This document shows positions 16,559 through 25,655 of a DNA stretch of 40,356 nt, one piece after another; within the stretch, counting starts at the first letter, position 1; each line of letters opens with the position of its first letter. The DNA is from Ghiorsea sp. (GTDB lineage: Bacteria; Pseudomonadota; Zetaproteobacteria; Mariprofundales; Mariprofundaceae): positions 1-40,356 of the forward strand of contig JAJFLD010000039.1 in the NCBI GenBank assembly GCA_021772875.1, in the 5' to 3' direction. The position numbers and the translations under genes were made by a program. The notes beneath the pieces are model-generated. The model ran no database searches. It was not told the DNA's origin and saw only the letters and a list, made by a program, of their open reading frames with translations.

Positions 16559-17428
16559 ATGACAGAACAGCGAAATGTAATTTTTGAAGAAAAAGCTGAA
16601 GTTTTAGCGCATGTAAGCCATGAAGGTGAGCAATGTATTCTGCGATTAAAGGCACCAAAAACAGCTAAATATGCGCTACCAGGACAATTTGTACATATTC
16701 GTGTGTCGGATGCCTTGCCCTTGCGACGCCCAATCTCAATCATGTTAACCAATCCAGACAAGGGAACAATTGATTTATTATATAAAAAAGTTGGCGATGG
16801 AACATTGCAATTAAGTGATCGAAAAAAAGGTGATATATTACCCATGCTTGGCCCCGTCGGTAGACCATTTGACCTCTCGGATCATGCCAAGCGTTATGTT
16901 TTAATTGGCGGTGGTGTAGGTGTGCCACCGATGATATTTGTTGCCGATAGCTTGGCGGATAAAACTGATTTGGTATTGTTTGCAGGTTCTGAAGTGGTAT
17001 TCCCATTTGCGCTAAAACCATCAATGTTTGTTCTGCCTGGTATTTCAGGAAATACAACTTTAACCATTTCTTCACTTGAAGAGCGTGGTATTGCGTGCCG
17101 TTTGGCTTCAAATGCTGGTTTGTATGGTTGTTATGAAGGTCATGTGCCTGATTTAGCGCGTAATTATTTACAAGCCTTAAGTGAGGCTGAGCGTTCGCGA
17201 TGTGTATTGTTATCTTGTGGCCCTCACCCCATGTTGCATGCAGTTGCAAAACTTGGTCGTGAGTTTGGGCTTTCTACACAGCTCAGTTTGGAAGAATATA
17301 TGGCATGTGGCATAGGTGGTTGTGCAGGTTGTGTTGTAAAAACGTTAGAAAACGGACAGGAAAAATATAAAAGGGTTTGTGTTGATGGCCCTGTATTTGA
17401 TGCTAACTTGTTGTTAGAGTTCGCTTAA
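16559..17428 (+). CDS. pyrK: PyrK-like dihydroorotate dehydrogenase electron-transfer subunit
   Basis: 289 residues from the ATG at 16559; earlier in-frame codons at 16544 and 16526 would overlap the extended dnaA frame. Ferredoxin-reductase architecture: an FAD domain with PGQFVHIRV and RRPISIM (57-62), an NAD domain with YVLIGGGVGVPPMIFVAD, and a C-terminal [2Fe-2S] site with Cys250, Cys255, Cys258 and Cys274 (ACGIGGCAGCVVKT...VCVDGPVF). Family knowledge: PyrK passes electrons from dihydroorotate dehydrogenase PyrD to NAD+. No pyrD is adjacent, so another electron-transfer partner is possible. Followed 21 nt later by metK. Confidence 0.82.
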   Translation: MTEQRNVIFEEKAEVLAHVSHEGEQCILRLKAPKTAKYALPGQFVHIRVSDALPLRRPISIMLTNPDKGTIDLLYKKVGDGTLQLSDRKKGDILPMLGPVGRPFDLSDHAKRYVLIGGGVGVPPMIFVADSLADKTDLVLFAGSEVVFPFALKPSMFVLPGISGNTTLTISSLEERGIACRLASNAGLYGCYEGHVPDLARNYLQALSEAERSRCVLLSCGPHPMLHAVAKLGREFGLSTQLSLEEYMACGIGGCAGCVVKTLENGQEKYKRVCVDGPVFDANLLLEFA

Positions 17429-17449
17429 TTTAATTAAAGAGGAAATAAT

Positions 17450-18619
17450 ATGAGCAGTAATTTTGTGTTTACATCCGAATCTGTATCAGAAGGTCACCCT
17501 GATAAAATAGCAGATCAGATTTCAGATAGTATTTTGGATGCTATCCTACAGCAGGATAAATATGCACGCGTTGCATGTGAAACAATGATCAATACAGGTA
17601 TGGTTGTTTTATCGGGTGAAATCACAACATCTGCAATTATTGATTATCAAGAGATTGTACGTAATACCATCAAAAACATAGGTTATAATTCATCTGAAAT
17701 GGGTTTTGATTATAAATCCTGTGCTGTGCTGGTGAGTATGGATAAACAATCTGTTGATATTGCCGCAGGCGTTAATGAAGGTGAAGGCATTGATTTAAAT
17801 CAAGGTGCTGGTGATCAAGGATTGATGTTTGGTTATGCTTCGAATGAAACAGATGAGTTGATGCCCATGCCCGTTTTATTGTCACATAAAATTGTGGCCA
17901 AACAAGCAGAAGTGCGGAAAAGTGGTAAAATTTCTTTCCTTCGCCCTGATGCAAAATCCCAAGTTTCTATTCGTTATGAAAACTATAAACCTGTGGCCAT
18001 TGATGCAGTGGTTTTATCTACACAACACAGTGCCGATGTAGAGCATCAAGATTTGGTGCGTGAAGTTATGGAACATATCATCAAACCCGTGTTAGAGCCT
18101 ACAGGTTTATTACACAAGGGTACCAAATATCATATCAATCCAACAGGTCGTTTTGTGATTGGTGGGCCAGTTGGTGATTGTGGATTAACAGGCCGTAAAA
18201 TTATCGTTGATACATATGGTGGTTTTGGCCGTCATGGTGGCGGTGCTTTTTCAGGTAAAGATCCATCTAAGGTTGATCGATCAGCTGCGTATGCTGGCCG
18301 TTATGTGGCAAAAAACATTGTTGCTGCAGGTTTGGCAGATCGTTGTGAGGTACAAATTTCTTATGCCATTGGTGTTGCTGAACCAACATCTTTGATGGTA
18401 GATACCTTCGGCACAGGAAAAATCACAGACGAACACATTGCGGAATTGGTTCAAAAGAACTTTGATCTTCGCCCGAAAGGTATTGTGCAAGAGCTTGATT
18501 TGTTGCGCCCTATTTATACCAAAACAGCAGCGTATGGCCACTTTGGCCGCGAACTTCCTGAATTTACTTGGGAAAAAACAGATAAAGCAGCAATACTAAA
18601 GGCAGCAGCAGGCCTTTAA
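17450..18619 (+). CDS. metK: S-adenosylmethionine synthetase
   Basis: 389 residues, full length, with AGAGGA before the ATG. Shows GHPDK (15-19), NQGAGDQGLMFGYA, the P-loop-like GGGAFSGKDPSKVDRSAAY and the K+/Mg-binding residues expected of MAT enzymes. It makes S-adenosylmethionine from methionine and ATP. It precedes the SAH riboswitch and ahcY, so synthesis of the methyl donor and removal of its by-product are neighbours. Confidence 0.97.
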   Translation: MSSNFVFTSESVSEGHPDKIADQISDSILDAILQQDKYARVACETMINTGMVVLSGEITTSAIIDYQEIVRNTIKNIGYNSSEMGFDYKSCAVLVSMDKQSVDIAAGVNEGEGIDLNQGAGDQGLMFGYASNETDELMPMPVLLSHKIVAKQAEVRKSGKISFLRPDAKSQVSIRYENYKPVAIDAVVLSTQHSADVEHQDLVREVMEHIIKPVLEPTGLLHKGTKYHINPTGRFVIGGPVGDCGLTGRKIIVDTYGGFGRHGGGAFSGKDPSKVDRSAAYAGRYVAKNIVAAGLADRCEVQISYAIGVAEPTSLMVDTFGTGKITDEHIAELVQKNFDLRPKGIVQELDLLRPIYTKTAAYGHFGRELPEFTWEKTDKAAILKAAAGL

Positions 18620-18630
18620 GTTTCACTTTA

Positions 18631-18698
18631 GACTGAGGAGCACTGCGCCGGTTGTTACAACCGTTAGGCTCAGTCGTTATTTTAAACAACGGTGCTCA
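18631..18698 (+). promoter_or_regulatory. S-adenosylhomocysteine (SAH) riboswitch
   Basis: The RNA leader of ahcY matches the SAH riboswitch pattern: GAGGAGC near its start, AGGCTC in the middle and AACGGTGCTC at the end. Pairings visible are GAGCAC (18638-18643) with GTGCTC (18692-18697) as closing helix, CGGTTG (18649-18654) with CAACCG (18658-18663) as a 3-nt-loop hairpin, and ACTGAG (18632-18637) with CTCAGT (18669-18674). Known members bind SAH, discriminate against SAM and switch on SAH hydrolase genes. A T-run follows the closing helix. Confidence 0.93.
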
Positions 18699-18750
18699 TA
18701 TTTTTTATGCTTAGAGTACATACATTTTAAGCAAATATAGGAGTATGAGA

Positions 18751-20046
18751 ATGTCTGAATTTACAGATTATAAAGTCGCTGATATGTCATTGGCAGCATG
18801 GGGTCGCAAAGAAGTTACAATTGCGGAAACTGAAATGCCTGGTTTGATGGCTTTGCGTGACGAATATAAAGGTCAAAAACCATTGGCAGGCGCACGTATT
18901 GTTGGTTGTTTGCACATGACCATTCAAACAGCAGTGTTGATGGAAACATTGATTGATTTGGGTGCAGAAGTGCGCTGGTCATCATGTAATATCTTTTCTA
19001 CACAAGATCAAGCTGCTGCGGCAATGGTTGCAGCAGGTATTCCAACGTTTGCTTGGAAAGGCGAAACAGAAGAAGAGTTTTGGTGGTGTATTGAGCAAAC
19101 TGTTCATGGCCCAAATGGTTGGACACCAAACCTTATCCTAGATGATGGTGGTGATGTAACCCAACTGATTCATGATAAATACCCTGAATTATTAAAAGAT
19201 ATCAAAGGTTTGTCTGAAGAAACAACAACAGGCGTTCACCGTTTGTATGAAATGGCGAAAAAAGGCGAGTTAAAAATCCCTGCGATTAACGTTAATGACT
19301 CGGTAACCAAATCTAAATTTGATAATTTATATGGCTGCCGCGAGTCTTTGCTTGATGGTATCAAACGCGCAACAGATGTGATGATTGCGGGTAAAATCGC
19401 TGTTGTTTTGGGTTATGGTGATGTGGGTAAAGGTTGTGCACAAGCATTTAAAGGCATGGGCGCAACGGTTTGGGTGACTGAAATTGATCCGATTTGTGCG
19501 CTTCAAGCAGCGATGGAAGGTTACCGTGTTGTGGATATGAATGATGCCTGTAAAGAAGGTAATATTTTTGTGACTACTACAGGCAATTACCATGTGATTC
19601 AACACGATCATATGTTGCACATGAAAGATCAATCCATTGTTTGTAACATTGGTCATTTTGATAATGAAATTGATGTGGCTTCTTTGAAACAATACGAGTG
19701 GGACAATGTTAAACCACAAGTGGATCAAATTATTTTCCCCGATGGCAAACGTATTACCTTGTTGGCTGAAGGTCGTTTGGTAAACCTTGGTTGCGCAACA
19801 GGCCACCCAAGCTTTGTGATGTCTGCATCATTCACCAACCAAGTGATGGCGCAAATTGAGCTTTGGGAAAACCACAGCAACTACAGCAATGAAGTGTATG
19901 TATTACCAAAACGCTTGGATGAAAAAGTTGCCCGTTTACACCTTGCCAAAATTGGTGTGAATTTAACGGAACTATCTAAGGAACAAGCTGAGTATATCAG
20001 TGTACCTGTTGAAGGGCCTTATAAGGTTGACCATTATCGTTATTAA
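18751..20046 (+). CDS. ahcY: S-adenosylhomocysteine hydrolase
   Basis: 431 residues from the ATG at 18751. An ATG 6 nt earlier is rejected because AGGAG would be only 1 nt away, versus 7 nt for the chosen one. It shows the NAD-binding GYGDVGKGCAQAFKGMGA, NVNDSVTKSKFDNLYGCRESLLDGI and the conserved C-terminal KVDHYRY. It splits SAH to adenosine and homocysteine and relieves product inhibition of methyltransferases. Under control of the riboswitch at 18631-18698. Confidence 0.97.
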   Translation: MSEFTDYKVADMSLAAWGRKEVTIAETEMPGLMALRDEYKGQKPLAGARIVGCLHMTIQTAVLMETLIDLGAEVRWSSCNIFSTQDQAAAAMVAAGIPTFAWKGETEEEFWWCIEQTVHGPNGWTPNLILDDGGDVTQLIHDKYPELLKDIKGLSEETTTGVHRLYEMAKKGELKIPAINVNDSVTKSKFDNLYGCRESLLDGIKRATDVMIAGKIAVVLGYGDVGKGCAQAFKGMGATVWVTEIDPICALQAAMEGYRVVDMNDACKEGNIFVTTTGNYHVIQHDHMLHMKDQSIVCNIGHFDNEIDVASLKQYEWDNVKPQVDQIIFPDGKRITLLAEGRLVNLGCATGHPSFVMSASFTNQVMAQIELWENHSNYSNEVYVLPKRLDEKVARLHLAKIGVNLTELSKEQAEYISVPVEGPYKVDHYRY

Positions 20047-20320
20047 ACAAAAGCGATGCTTTTGGTTGGGGGTGGCAGTATCGTTGATACTGCCACTTTC
20101 TGTTTTGGCAGCAAATTCAGACATATATCATCTGTTTGATAAAAATAAAGATGGTATTATTGATAGAACAGATTGGCGAAAAATGAATAAAGATGAACGA
20201 AAAACATATGCCCGAATGTCTTTAGAAGATATTGGTGAAAATCCAGATGCTTTTGTGGCTAAAGATAAAACACGCGAAAAGTTTTTATTAGAAGGTTTAG
20301 AAGCTATTTACAATCAATAA
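20027..20320 (+). CDS. small secreted EF-hand-like protein
   Basis: About 97 residues if started at the TTG 20027 (GAAGGG lies upstream); a GTG at 20000 is an alternative and either overlaps the ahcY end. A signal peptide (CFWLGVAVSLILPLSVLAA, cleavage near residue 29) precedes a 12-residue EF-hand loop DKNKDGIIDRTD (38-49), with Asp rather than Glu at loop position 12. The rest is charged and helical, without recognised domain. Probably a periplasmic calcium-responsive protein; function unknown. It runs into the convergent rdgB with a 1-nt gap. Confidence 0.65.
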   Translation: MTIIVIKQKRCFWLGVAVSLILPLSVLAANSDIYHLFDKNKDGIIDRTDWRKMNKDERKTYARMSLEDIGENPDAFVAKDKTREKFLLEGLEAIYNQ

Positions 20321-20321
20321 C

Positions 20322-20912
20322 TTATGTGGTGCCTAATTGCACTTGAAGTTGTTTTAAGGCACGGCCACGGTGAGAGACAGATGTTTTTTCTTCCAGACTT
20401 GATTGGGCAAAAGTTTTTCCCAATTCAGGAGAGAAGAATAAGGGGTCATAACCAAAACCAATATCACCTGTTAAGCTTTCAACAATAGAGCCTTCTACAC
20501 GGCCCTCTGCAACGATTGCATCATGGTTTGGTATAGATAGGTGCAAAGCACAGATAAAATGCGCTTGCCTATGCTTTATGCCCTTTAATTTAGCCAGTAA
20601 CTGGGCATTGTTATCCGCATCCGTAGCTGCTTCACCTGCAAAACGCGCAGAATATACACCTGGCGCATCCTTTAAGGCTCGAACACATAACCCAGAATCA
20701 TCAGCCAAAGCGGGCAGTTTGTTGGCGACCATAAATGCATCGGCTTTTTTCTTGGCATTGTCAGCAAAGGTTTGACCATCTTCAATCACATCAACAAAAA
20801 TAGTTTCTGCTGCGGGCACAACATTAATACCTAAAACACCAAGAATAGCTTCGATTTCAGCCCGTTTTTTGAGATTGTTGCTGGCAATAACAAGCTGTTG
20901 GATAACTTGCAT
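20322..20912 (-). CDS. rdgB: RdgB, XTP/dITP diphosphatase
   Basis: 196 residues of the HAM1/ITPase family: SNNLKK (11-16), ALADDSGLCV with the metal-binding DDSG (71-74), GVYSARFAGE, GFGYDPLFF and SHRGRAL at the end. It hydrolyses non-canonical purine triphosphates (dITP, XTP) and so prevents their incorporation in DNA. It follows hemC by 9 nt in the same direction. Confidence 0.95.
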   Translation of the reverse strand: MQVIQQLVIASNNLKKRAEIEAILGVLGINVVPAAETIFVDVIEDGQTFADNAKKKADAFMVANKLPALADDSGLCVRALKDAPGVYSARFAGEAATDADNNAQLLAKLKGIKHRQAHFICALHLSIPNHDAIVAEGRVEGSIVESLTGDIGFGYDPLFFSPELGKTFAQSSLEEKTSVSHRGRALKQLQVQLGTT

Positions 20913-20921
20913 AAGAGGGGT

Positions 20922-21851
20922 TTAAGTGTTTTGACTGCTGTATAAAGCTTGTAAAATTTCACGTGCGCCAAGGTCTAAAATGATATCCGCAAGCTGAATG
21001 CCCAAAGCTTCACCTTCGCTACGCAAGCCAGAAACATTGCGGCGAATCAATTGTGAACCATCGACAGCACCGACCACACCTTCCAAATGTAATTTGTCGC
21101 CATCAAGTGTCGCATAAGCACCAATAGGTACTTGGCAGCCGCCTTCTAAACGCGCTAAAAATGCGCGTTCGGCACGGGTTCTGTCGGTAGTATCGATATG
21201 ATTGAGTTGATCGACCAAACGATTGGTTTCAATATCATCATTACGGGTTTGAATGCCTAAAGTGCCTTGGGCAACAGCAGGCAAAACATCTTCAACTTCG
21301 AGATAACCATGCATCTGATCTTGCATGCCCATACGAATAATACCTGCTGCGGCAAGAATCACGGCATCAACTTCGGTGCCAAGTTTGTTACGACGGGTTT
21401 GAATATTACCACGAATAGAGACACATTTAAATTTGGGATATTTGGCATTGATTTGGGCAATGCGGCGTAAGCTGGATGTGCCAACCGTGGCATCTTCAGG
21501 CAATGAATCCAAATCACCACCTGTAATGGTTGCATAAACATCACGTGCATCTTCGCGTTCAGGATGCACACGGATAGACGTGCCAGCGGGGAGTTCGGTA
21601 GGTACATCTTTCATGGAATGCACGGCAATATCGGCGCGGCCATCAAGTAAGGCTTCATCAATTTCTTTGGTAAATAGGCCTTTCCCCCCTACTTTTGCCA
21701 AAGGCACATCTAGGATTTTATCGCCACGGGTTACAATTTTAACCAGCTCAGTAGTGGTGCCAGGAAACAAACGCTCCAATTCAGCAGAGACCCACTCAGC
21801 TTGCCAAAGGGCAAGGGGTGATTTGCGAGTTGCAATGCGAATATGGGTCAT
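20922..21851 (-). CDS. hemC: porphobilinogen deaminase
   Basis: 309 residues from the ATG 21851, which has AGGAGC 6 nt upstream; the frame reaches 21890 but the extra 13 codons are unlike the family. Shows IRIATRKSPLALWQA at the N-terminus, GGKGLFTKEI, VHSMKDVPTELP with catalytic Asp82, SSLRR and the dipyrromethane cofactor cysteine Cys239 in EGGCQVPIGA. It polymerises four porphobilinogens to hydroxymethylbilane for haem and corrin. Confidence 0.96.
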   Translation of the reverse strand: MTHIRIATRKSPLALWQAEWVSAELERLFPGTTTELVKIVTRGDKILDVPLAKVGGKGLFTKEIDEALLDGRADIAVHSMKDVPTELPAGTSIRVHPEREDARDVYATITGGDLDSLPEDATVGTSSLRRIAQINAKYPKFKCVSIRGNIQTRRNKLGTEVDAVILAAAGIIRMGMQDQMHGYLEVEDVLPAVAQGTLGIQTRNDDIETNRLVDQLNHIDTTDRTRAERAFLARLEGGCQVPIGAYATLDGDKLHLEGVVGAVDGSQLIRRNVSGLRSEGEALGIQLADIILDLGAREILQALYSSQNT

Positions 21852-21906
21852 GAAATAGCTCCTAAAGGCCGTGGTGTTTAAAACATTCAAGCAGGCTATG
21901 CAAAAG

Positions 21907-22926
21907 CTAATTTGAAAGGGTGAACAAACGCGCTTGATTGATAGGAGAGCTTAAAGGTTTAATATCGACAATAGTCTCTTTTCCTTTTTTTAATTGCAAG
22001 CGCAAGGGCACTGCTTCCATCTTCTCTAACTTAGAAAATGTTGCAAAATCAGCAAAATCTTCAGCCCAAGTAAGAGATGCATAAAGTGTGACAAAGGGTG
22101 TTTGTTTTAAGTGTGTAAAAATAGCTAGCAGCTTAGCGTTGTTGATAGTACCACGTTGGACAGTTAATTGATAAGCATTGAGTCGTTTTCGTTCAGAGAA
22201 TTCAAAAGCTTGAATGGGTTGGTTATAGTTAAGCCAAACATTTTTAGTGAACGGCGTTTCTTTATTTTTTATGTGTAAATAGCGCTGCATAAAGGGATCT
22301 ACAAAAGGTGTTTGGTAAGTTTCAAAATCAATAATGTGTGCAGTTTCATGGAATAATGCATAGGTCAAAGCGGGCATATCGGGCAAACCAACATAATGAA
22401 TGCGATACTCACCTTGGCTAAACATAGAATTGGCGCGATATTCTAACCAATCTTTGGTGTTGGTATGGAATAATTTCGGGTTGAGTATGATGGTATAAAA
22501 GCGTTGATCCTTCTCACCCTTGAGCACCCAGTCTGTAATGCCAGCACCCATTAAGTTTTCGACAAAAAAGATGCGTACCAGTTTTTCTTTTAACACTTTT
22601 TGCCATGATAAAGGTAGCTTGGCCAAAGATTGTCTTAATGTTTCTTTTTCAGCCTGTGAGGGTACATAATTTTTATAAGTTAAAGCAATAGGGTTAAGTT
22701 GACTATCGGCATTTTGCCATGTTGTGAGCAATGGATTTGGTATGGGGGAAGTGCGTTGGGCAAGCGGTTGTTTGTTATGGAAGGATAATTGCTGGCCCCA
22801 TTGTTGACGTTGTTCGAGGTTAATATCCTCAATGTCTGTTGAGTGTTGGCAGCTTGATTGAAGACATAATAGCAGACTTAAACCAATCAAGATAAGTAAG
22901 TGTTTATGGGTGGATTGTAGTGGCAT
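21907..22926 (-). CDS. putative exported zinc-metalloprotease (HExxH), unrecognised family
   Basis: 339 residues from the ATG 22926, which has AAGGAG upstream; an ATG at 22941 lies inside that ribosome site region. The N-terminus is a hydrophobic signal (LLILIGLSLLLCLQSSC) with Cys26 in a non-canonical lipobox-like context. A zinc-binding HETAH is at 193-197 (TYALFHETAHIIDFE), and Glu289 in WAEDFADFATF is a good candidate for the third ligand of a gluzincin. The substrate is unknown. It lies between hemC and ubiA without overlap. The metalloprotease assignment rests on motifs only. Confidence 0.65.
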   Translation of the reverse strand: MPLQSTHKHLLILIGLSLLLCLQSSCQHSTDIEDINLEQRQQWGQQLSFHNKQPLAQRTSPIPNPLLTTWQNADSQLNPIALTYKNYVPSQAEKETLRQSLAKLPLSWQKVLKEKLVRIFFVENLMGAGITDWVLKGEKDQRFYTIILNPKLFHTNTKDWLEYRANSMFSQGEYRIHYVGLPDMPALTYALFHETAHIIDFETYQTPFVDPFMQRYLHIKNKETPFTKNVWLNYNQPIQAFEFSERKRLNAYQLTVQRGTINNAKLLAIFTHLKQTPFVTLYASLTWAEDFADFATFSKLEKMEAVPLRLQLKKGKETIVDIKPLSSPINQARLFTLSN

Positions 22927-22993
22927 AAACAACTCCTTCATGGCGAATATTTACCTGTTATTGTCCATGGCAATCCGTAGCTTGGGGTGAATG

Positions 22994-23848
22994 TTACGAT
23001 GTATAGCTTAAAACCAAGCCGATGAAAATGATAGCCCCCAACATATTATTGTTTAAAAAAGCCTTAAAGCAGGATTGGGGCAACCAATGAGTAATGAGTA
23101 TTTGATGGTATACCGCCAAAGCAAAAGCCATGGCTAAACCAGTAAAATAATAGCTGTTGAGCTGATAAGACCAGCCTAGTTTTAACATCAGACCGAAAAA
23201 CATGAGTTGGAACAAACCAATCCAAAAGTTGTTCAAGCGGCCAAACAAGACAGCTGTCGATTTGATGCCTACTTTGAGATCATCTTCATAATCAACCATG
23301 GCATACATGGTATCGTATGCAACCACCCAGCAGACATTGGCCAAAAAAAGTAACCAAGCTTCAGTTGGAATTGTGCCTAGGCTTGCCATATAAACCATAG
23401 GTATGGCCCAGCCAAAAGCAGCCCCGAGAAACACTTGGGGGAAGTGAGTGTAACGTTTCATAAAGGGGTAAATGATTGCTAAAATTAAAGCCACAAAAGA
23501 TAGGCCAATGGTTTGCCAATCCAAAGATAAAACCAAAATAAATGCACAAGTGATGAGGCTAAAAAATAAAATGAGTGCATGTTTTGAAGATATTTCACCC
23601 GTAGCCAATGGGCGCAACGCTGTGCGTTTGACAAAACCATCCACTTTCCGATCAGCAAAATCGTTGATAACGCAACCTGCGGCGCGCATCAAAAATACAC
23701 CCAGCACAAAAACAGTCACAATAAAAGGGTTTGGATGTCCCGCATTGGCAAGCCAGAGCGCCCATAATGTGGGCCAAAGCAGTAAAAAATTTCCCACGGG
23801 TTTGTCCAAGCGCATCAAACGCATGTAAGGGTTTTGTTTCCAGTTCAT
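22994..23848 (-). CDS. ubiA: UbiA, 4-hydroxybenzoate polyprenyltransferase
   Basis: 284 residues from the ATG 23848, chosen because it overlaps the dgkA stop as ATGA; a start at 23872 would overlap more. An integral membrane prenyltransferase with both Asp-rich motifs, NDFADRKVD (62-70) and AYDTMYAMVDYEDD (178-190), and about eight membrane helices. It attaches the polyprenyl tail to 4-hydroxybenzoate, the membrane step of ubiquinone synthesis, complementing ubiX and ubiK elsewhere in the window. Confidence 0.95.
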   Translation of the reverse strand: MNWKQNPYMRLMRLDKPVGNFLLLWPTLWALWLANAGHPNPFIVTVFVLGVFLMRAAGCVINDFADRKVDGFVKRTALRPLATGEISSKHALILFFSLITCAFILVLSLDWQTIGLSFVALILAIIYPFMKRYTHFPQVFLGAAFGWAIPMVYMASLGTIPTEAWLLFLANVCWVVAYDTMYAMVDYEDDLKVGIKSTAVLFGRLNNFWIGLFQLMFFGLMLKLGWSYQLNSYYFTGLAMAFALAVYHQILITHWLPQSCFKAFLNNNMLGAIIFIGLVLSYTS

Positions 23849-24207
23849 GGCTGTAGCAGCAAAAGAATCCAAGTGCAGGCAAAAATAATACTACTCATAA
23901 ACACTGCGGCAGAGCCCAAATCTTTAGCCCGACCAGATAATGTATGGAATTCGGTGCCCACTCTATCTACAACTGCTTCGATAGCAGAATTGAGCAATTC
24001 AACAACAAGCACGAGCAGCCAAGAGCCAGCCAATAAAACACGTTCAACACCATTTTCACCGCAATACCAAGCAAGCGGCAAAATAAAAAATGAGGCGACC
24101 ACTTCAATACGAAATGCCTGCTCAAATTGCCATGCAGCTTTTAGACCAGCAAGCGACCACTTGGTTGCATGAAATAAATGCTCAAGTGGGTGGTGAGATG
24201 GCTTCAT
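23845..24207 (-). CDS. dgkA: diacylglycerol kinase (DgkA)
   Basis: 120 residues with three membrane helices, the normal size. Catalytic signature VVELLNSAIEAVVDR (68-82, with Glu70, Asn73, Glu77) and SGRAKDLGSAAV (91-102). It phosphorylates diacylglycerol released during lipopolysaccharide or membrane oligosaccharide decoration back to phosphatidate. It overlaps both purF (4 nt) and ubiA (4 nt). Confidence 0.95.
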   Translation of the reverse strand: MKPSHHPLEHLFHATKWSLAGLKAAWQFEQAFRIEVVASFFILPLAWYCGENGVERVLLAGSWLLVLVVELLNSAIEAVVDRVGTEFHTLSGRAKDLGSAAVFMSSIIFACTWILLLLQP

Positions 24208-25655
24208 GAAGGGCGTTTGTCGTAGTAGCGAAGCAGAGATAGCTGCGGTGAGCGTTTTTCTTCAATCGGGACAGGGTAATCACCAGTAAAACAGGCATCG
24301 CAATGATTACCGCGTGGTTTACCAATGGCGCGATACAAACCTTCGTTAGAAACAAAAGCCAAGGAATCTGCACCAATCGCCTTACACATTTCTTCCAAAT
24401 TCATACGATTGGCCATCAACTCTTCAGAATCGGGTGTGTTGATACCATAAAAGCAGGAGTTTTTGGTTGGCGGACTCGAGATGCGCATATGAATTTCGGC
24501 AGCACCAGCGGCACGAACCATTTCCACGATTTTACGGCTGGTTGTACCTCGAACAATAGAATCATCCACCAAAACAACACGTTTACCTTGAATCATACCA
24601 CGGTTTGGATTGAGCTTTAACTTCACGCCAAAGTTGCGAATACTTTGTTTGGGTTCAATAAATGTGCGCCCTACATAATGGTTACGAATCAAACCCATTT
24701 GAAAGGGGATACCAGCTTGAATGGCAAAACCCATCGCAGGCGGAGTGCCCGAATCAGGTACAGGAATAACCAAATCTGCGTCCACATAAGATTCTTTGGC
24801 CAGCTCAGTGCCAATATTGTAGCGGGCTTGGTAGACATTAACGCCTTCAAGGTTGGAGTCTGGCCGCGCAAAGTAGACATATTCAAAAACGCAGAACCGA
24901 GGAGAAGCATTGGCAAAAGCTGCAAAGGAAGTAAGTGTGCCATCCTTATGGATAGCAACCAATTCACCCGGTTTGACATCACGTATAAACTCAGCGCCAA
25001 CCAAGTCAAAGGCGCATGTTTCACTGGCCATCACCCATGAACCATCTAATTTACCCAAGACCAAAGGGCGTAGACCATTGGGGTCACGCACGCCAAATAA
25101 ACATGATTCAGTCATCACCAAAACAGAAAAACCACCTGCAAGTCGTTGTACAGCTTCGGTTAAACGTTCACGTGTAGTCGCGGCTTGGCTTTTGGCCAAC
25201 AAATGAATAATCACTTCAGTATCGGAAGAAGATTGGAAAATAGAGCCTGATTTTTCCAGTTCAGTTCTTAATAAATCGGCATTGATGATATTGCCATTAT
25301 GGCACATGGAGATACCACCATGTGCATATTGATACATAAAGGGTTGGCAATTGCGTAAACCCAGGTCGCCAGATGTAGAATAACGCACATGGCCAATAGC
25401 ACTGCGCCCTTCGAGTTTGACGATATCTTCTTTTTGATAAACATCAGAAACCAAACCCATGCCACGGTGGTTGTTAAAGTTTTTACCATCAGTTGAGACA
25501 ATGCCTGTTGATTCTTGGCCACGATGTTGCAGCGCGTAGAGCCCTAAGTAGGTTAAGTTGGCAGCTTCTGGATGGTCTAAAACGCCAAAAACACCACATT
25601 CGTCACGAAAGTGATCATCCTCGAAATGTGTTGTGGCAAGTTCTACGTTTTTCAT
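24204..25655 (-). CDS. purF: PurF, glutamine PRPP amidotransferase (Fe-S type)
   Basis: 483 residues. The nucleophile is Cys20 in FRDECGVFGV, after a 19-residue propeptide that must be removed, as in the B. subtilis type. Later come PVPDSGTPPAMGFA, the PRPP-binding VLVDDSIVRGTTS and cysteines in FCVFEYVYF, NSCFYGINTP and HCDACFTGDYP that match the ligands of the oxygen-sensitive [4Fe-4S] cluster. It commits PRPP to purine synthesis. The cvpA stop overlaps its start by 4 nt, the classical cvpA-purF pair. Confidence 0.96.
   Translation of the reverse strand: MKNVELATTHFEDDHFRDECGVFGVLDHPEAANLTYLGLYALQHRGQESTGIVSTDGKNFNNHRGMGLVSDVYQKEDIVKLEGRSAIGHVRYSTSGDLGLRNCQPFMYQYAHGGISMCHNGNIINADLLRTELEKSGSIFQSSSDTEVIIHLLAKSQAATTRERLTEAVQRLAGGFSVLVMTESCLFGVRDPNGLRPLVLGKLDGSWVMASETCAFDLVGAEFIRDVKPGELVAIHKDGTLTSFAAFANASPRFCVFEYVYFARPDSNLEGVNVYQARYNIGTELAKESYVDADLVIPVPDSGTPPAMGFAIQAGIPFQMGLIRNHYVGRTFIEPKQSIRNFGVKLKLNPNRGMIQGKRVVLVDDSIVRGTTSRKIVEMVRAAGAAEIHMRISSPPTKNSCFYGINTPDSEELMANRMNLEEMCKAIGADSLAFVSNEGLYRAIGKPRGNHCDACFTGDYPVPIEEKRSPQLSLLRYYDKRPS

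Noticed and set aside
16740..17249. A 169-codon minus-strand frame opposite the pyrK-like gene
   Set aside because: Low-complexity His/Gln/Asn-rich product typical of an antisense shadow, while the plus frame has full enzyme motifs.
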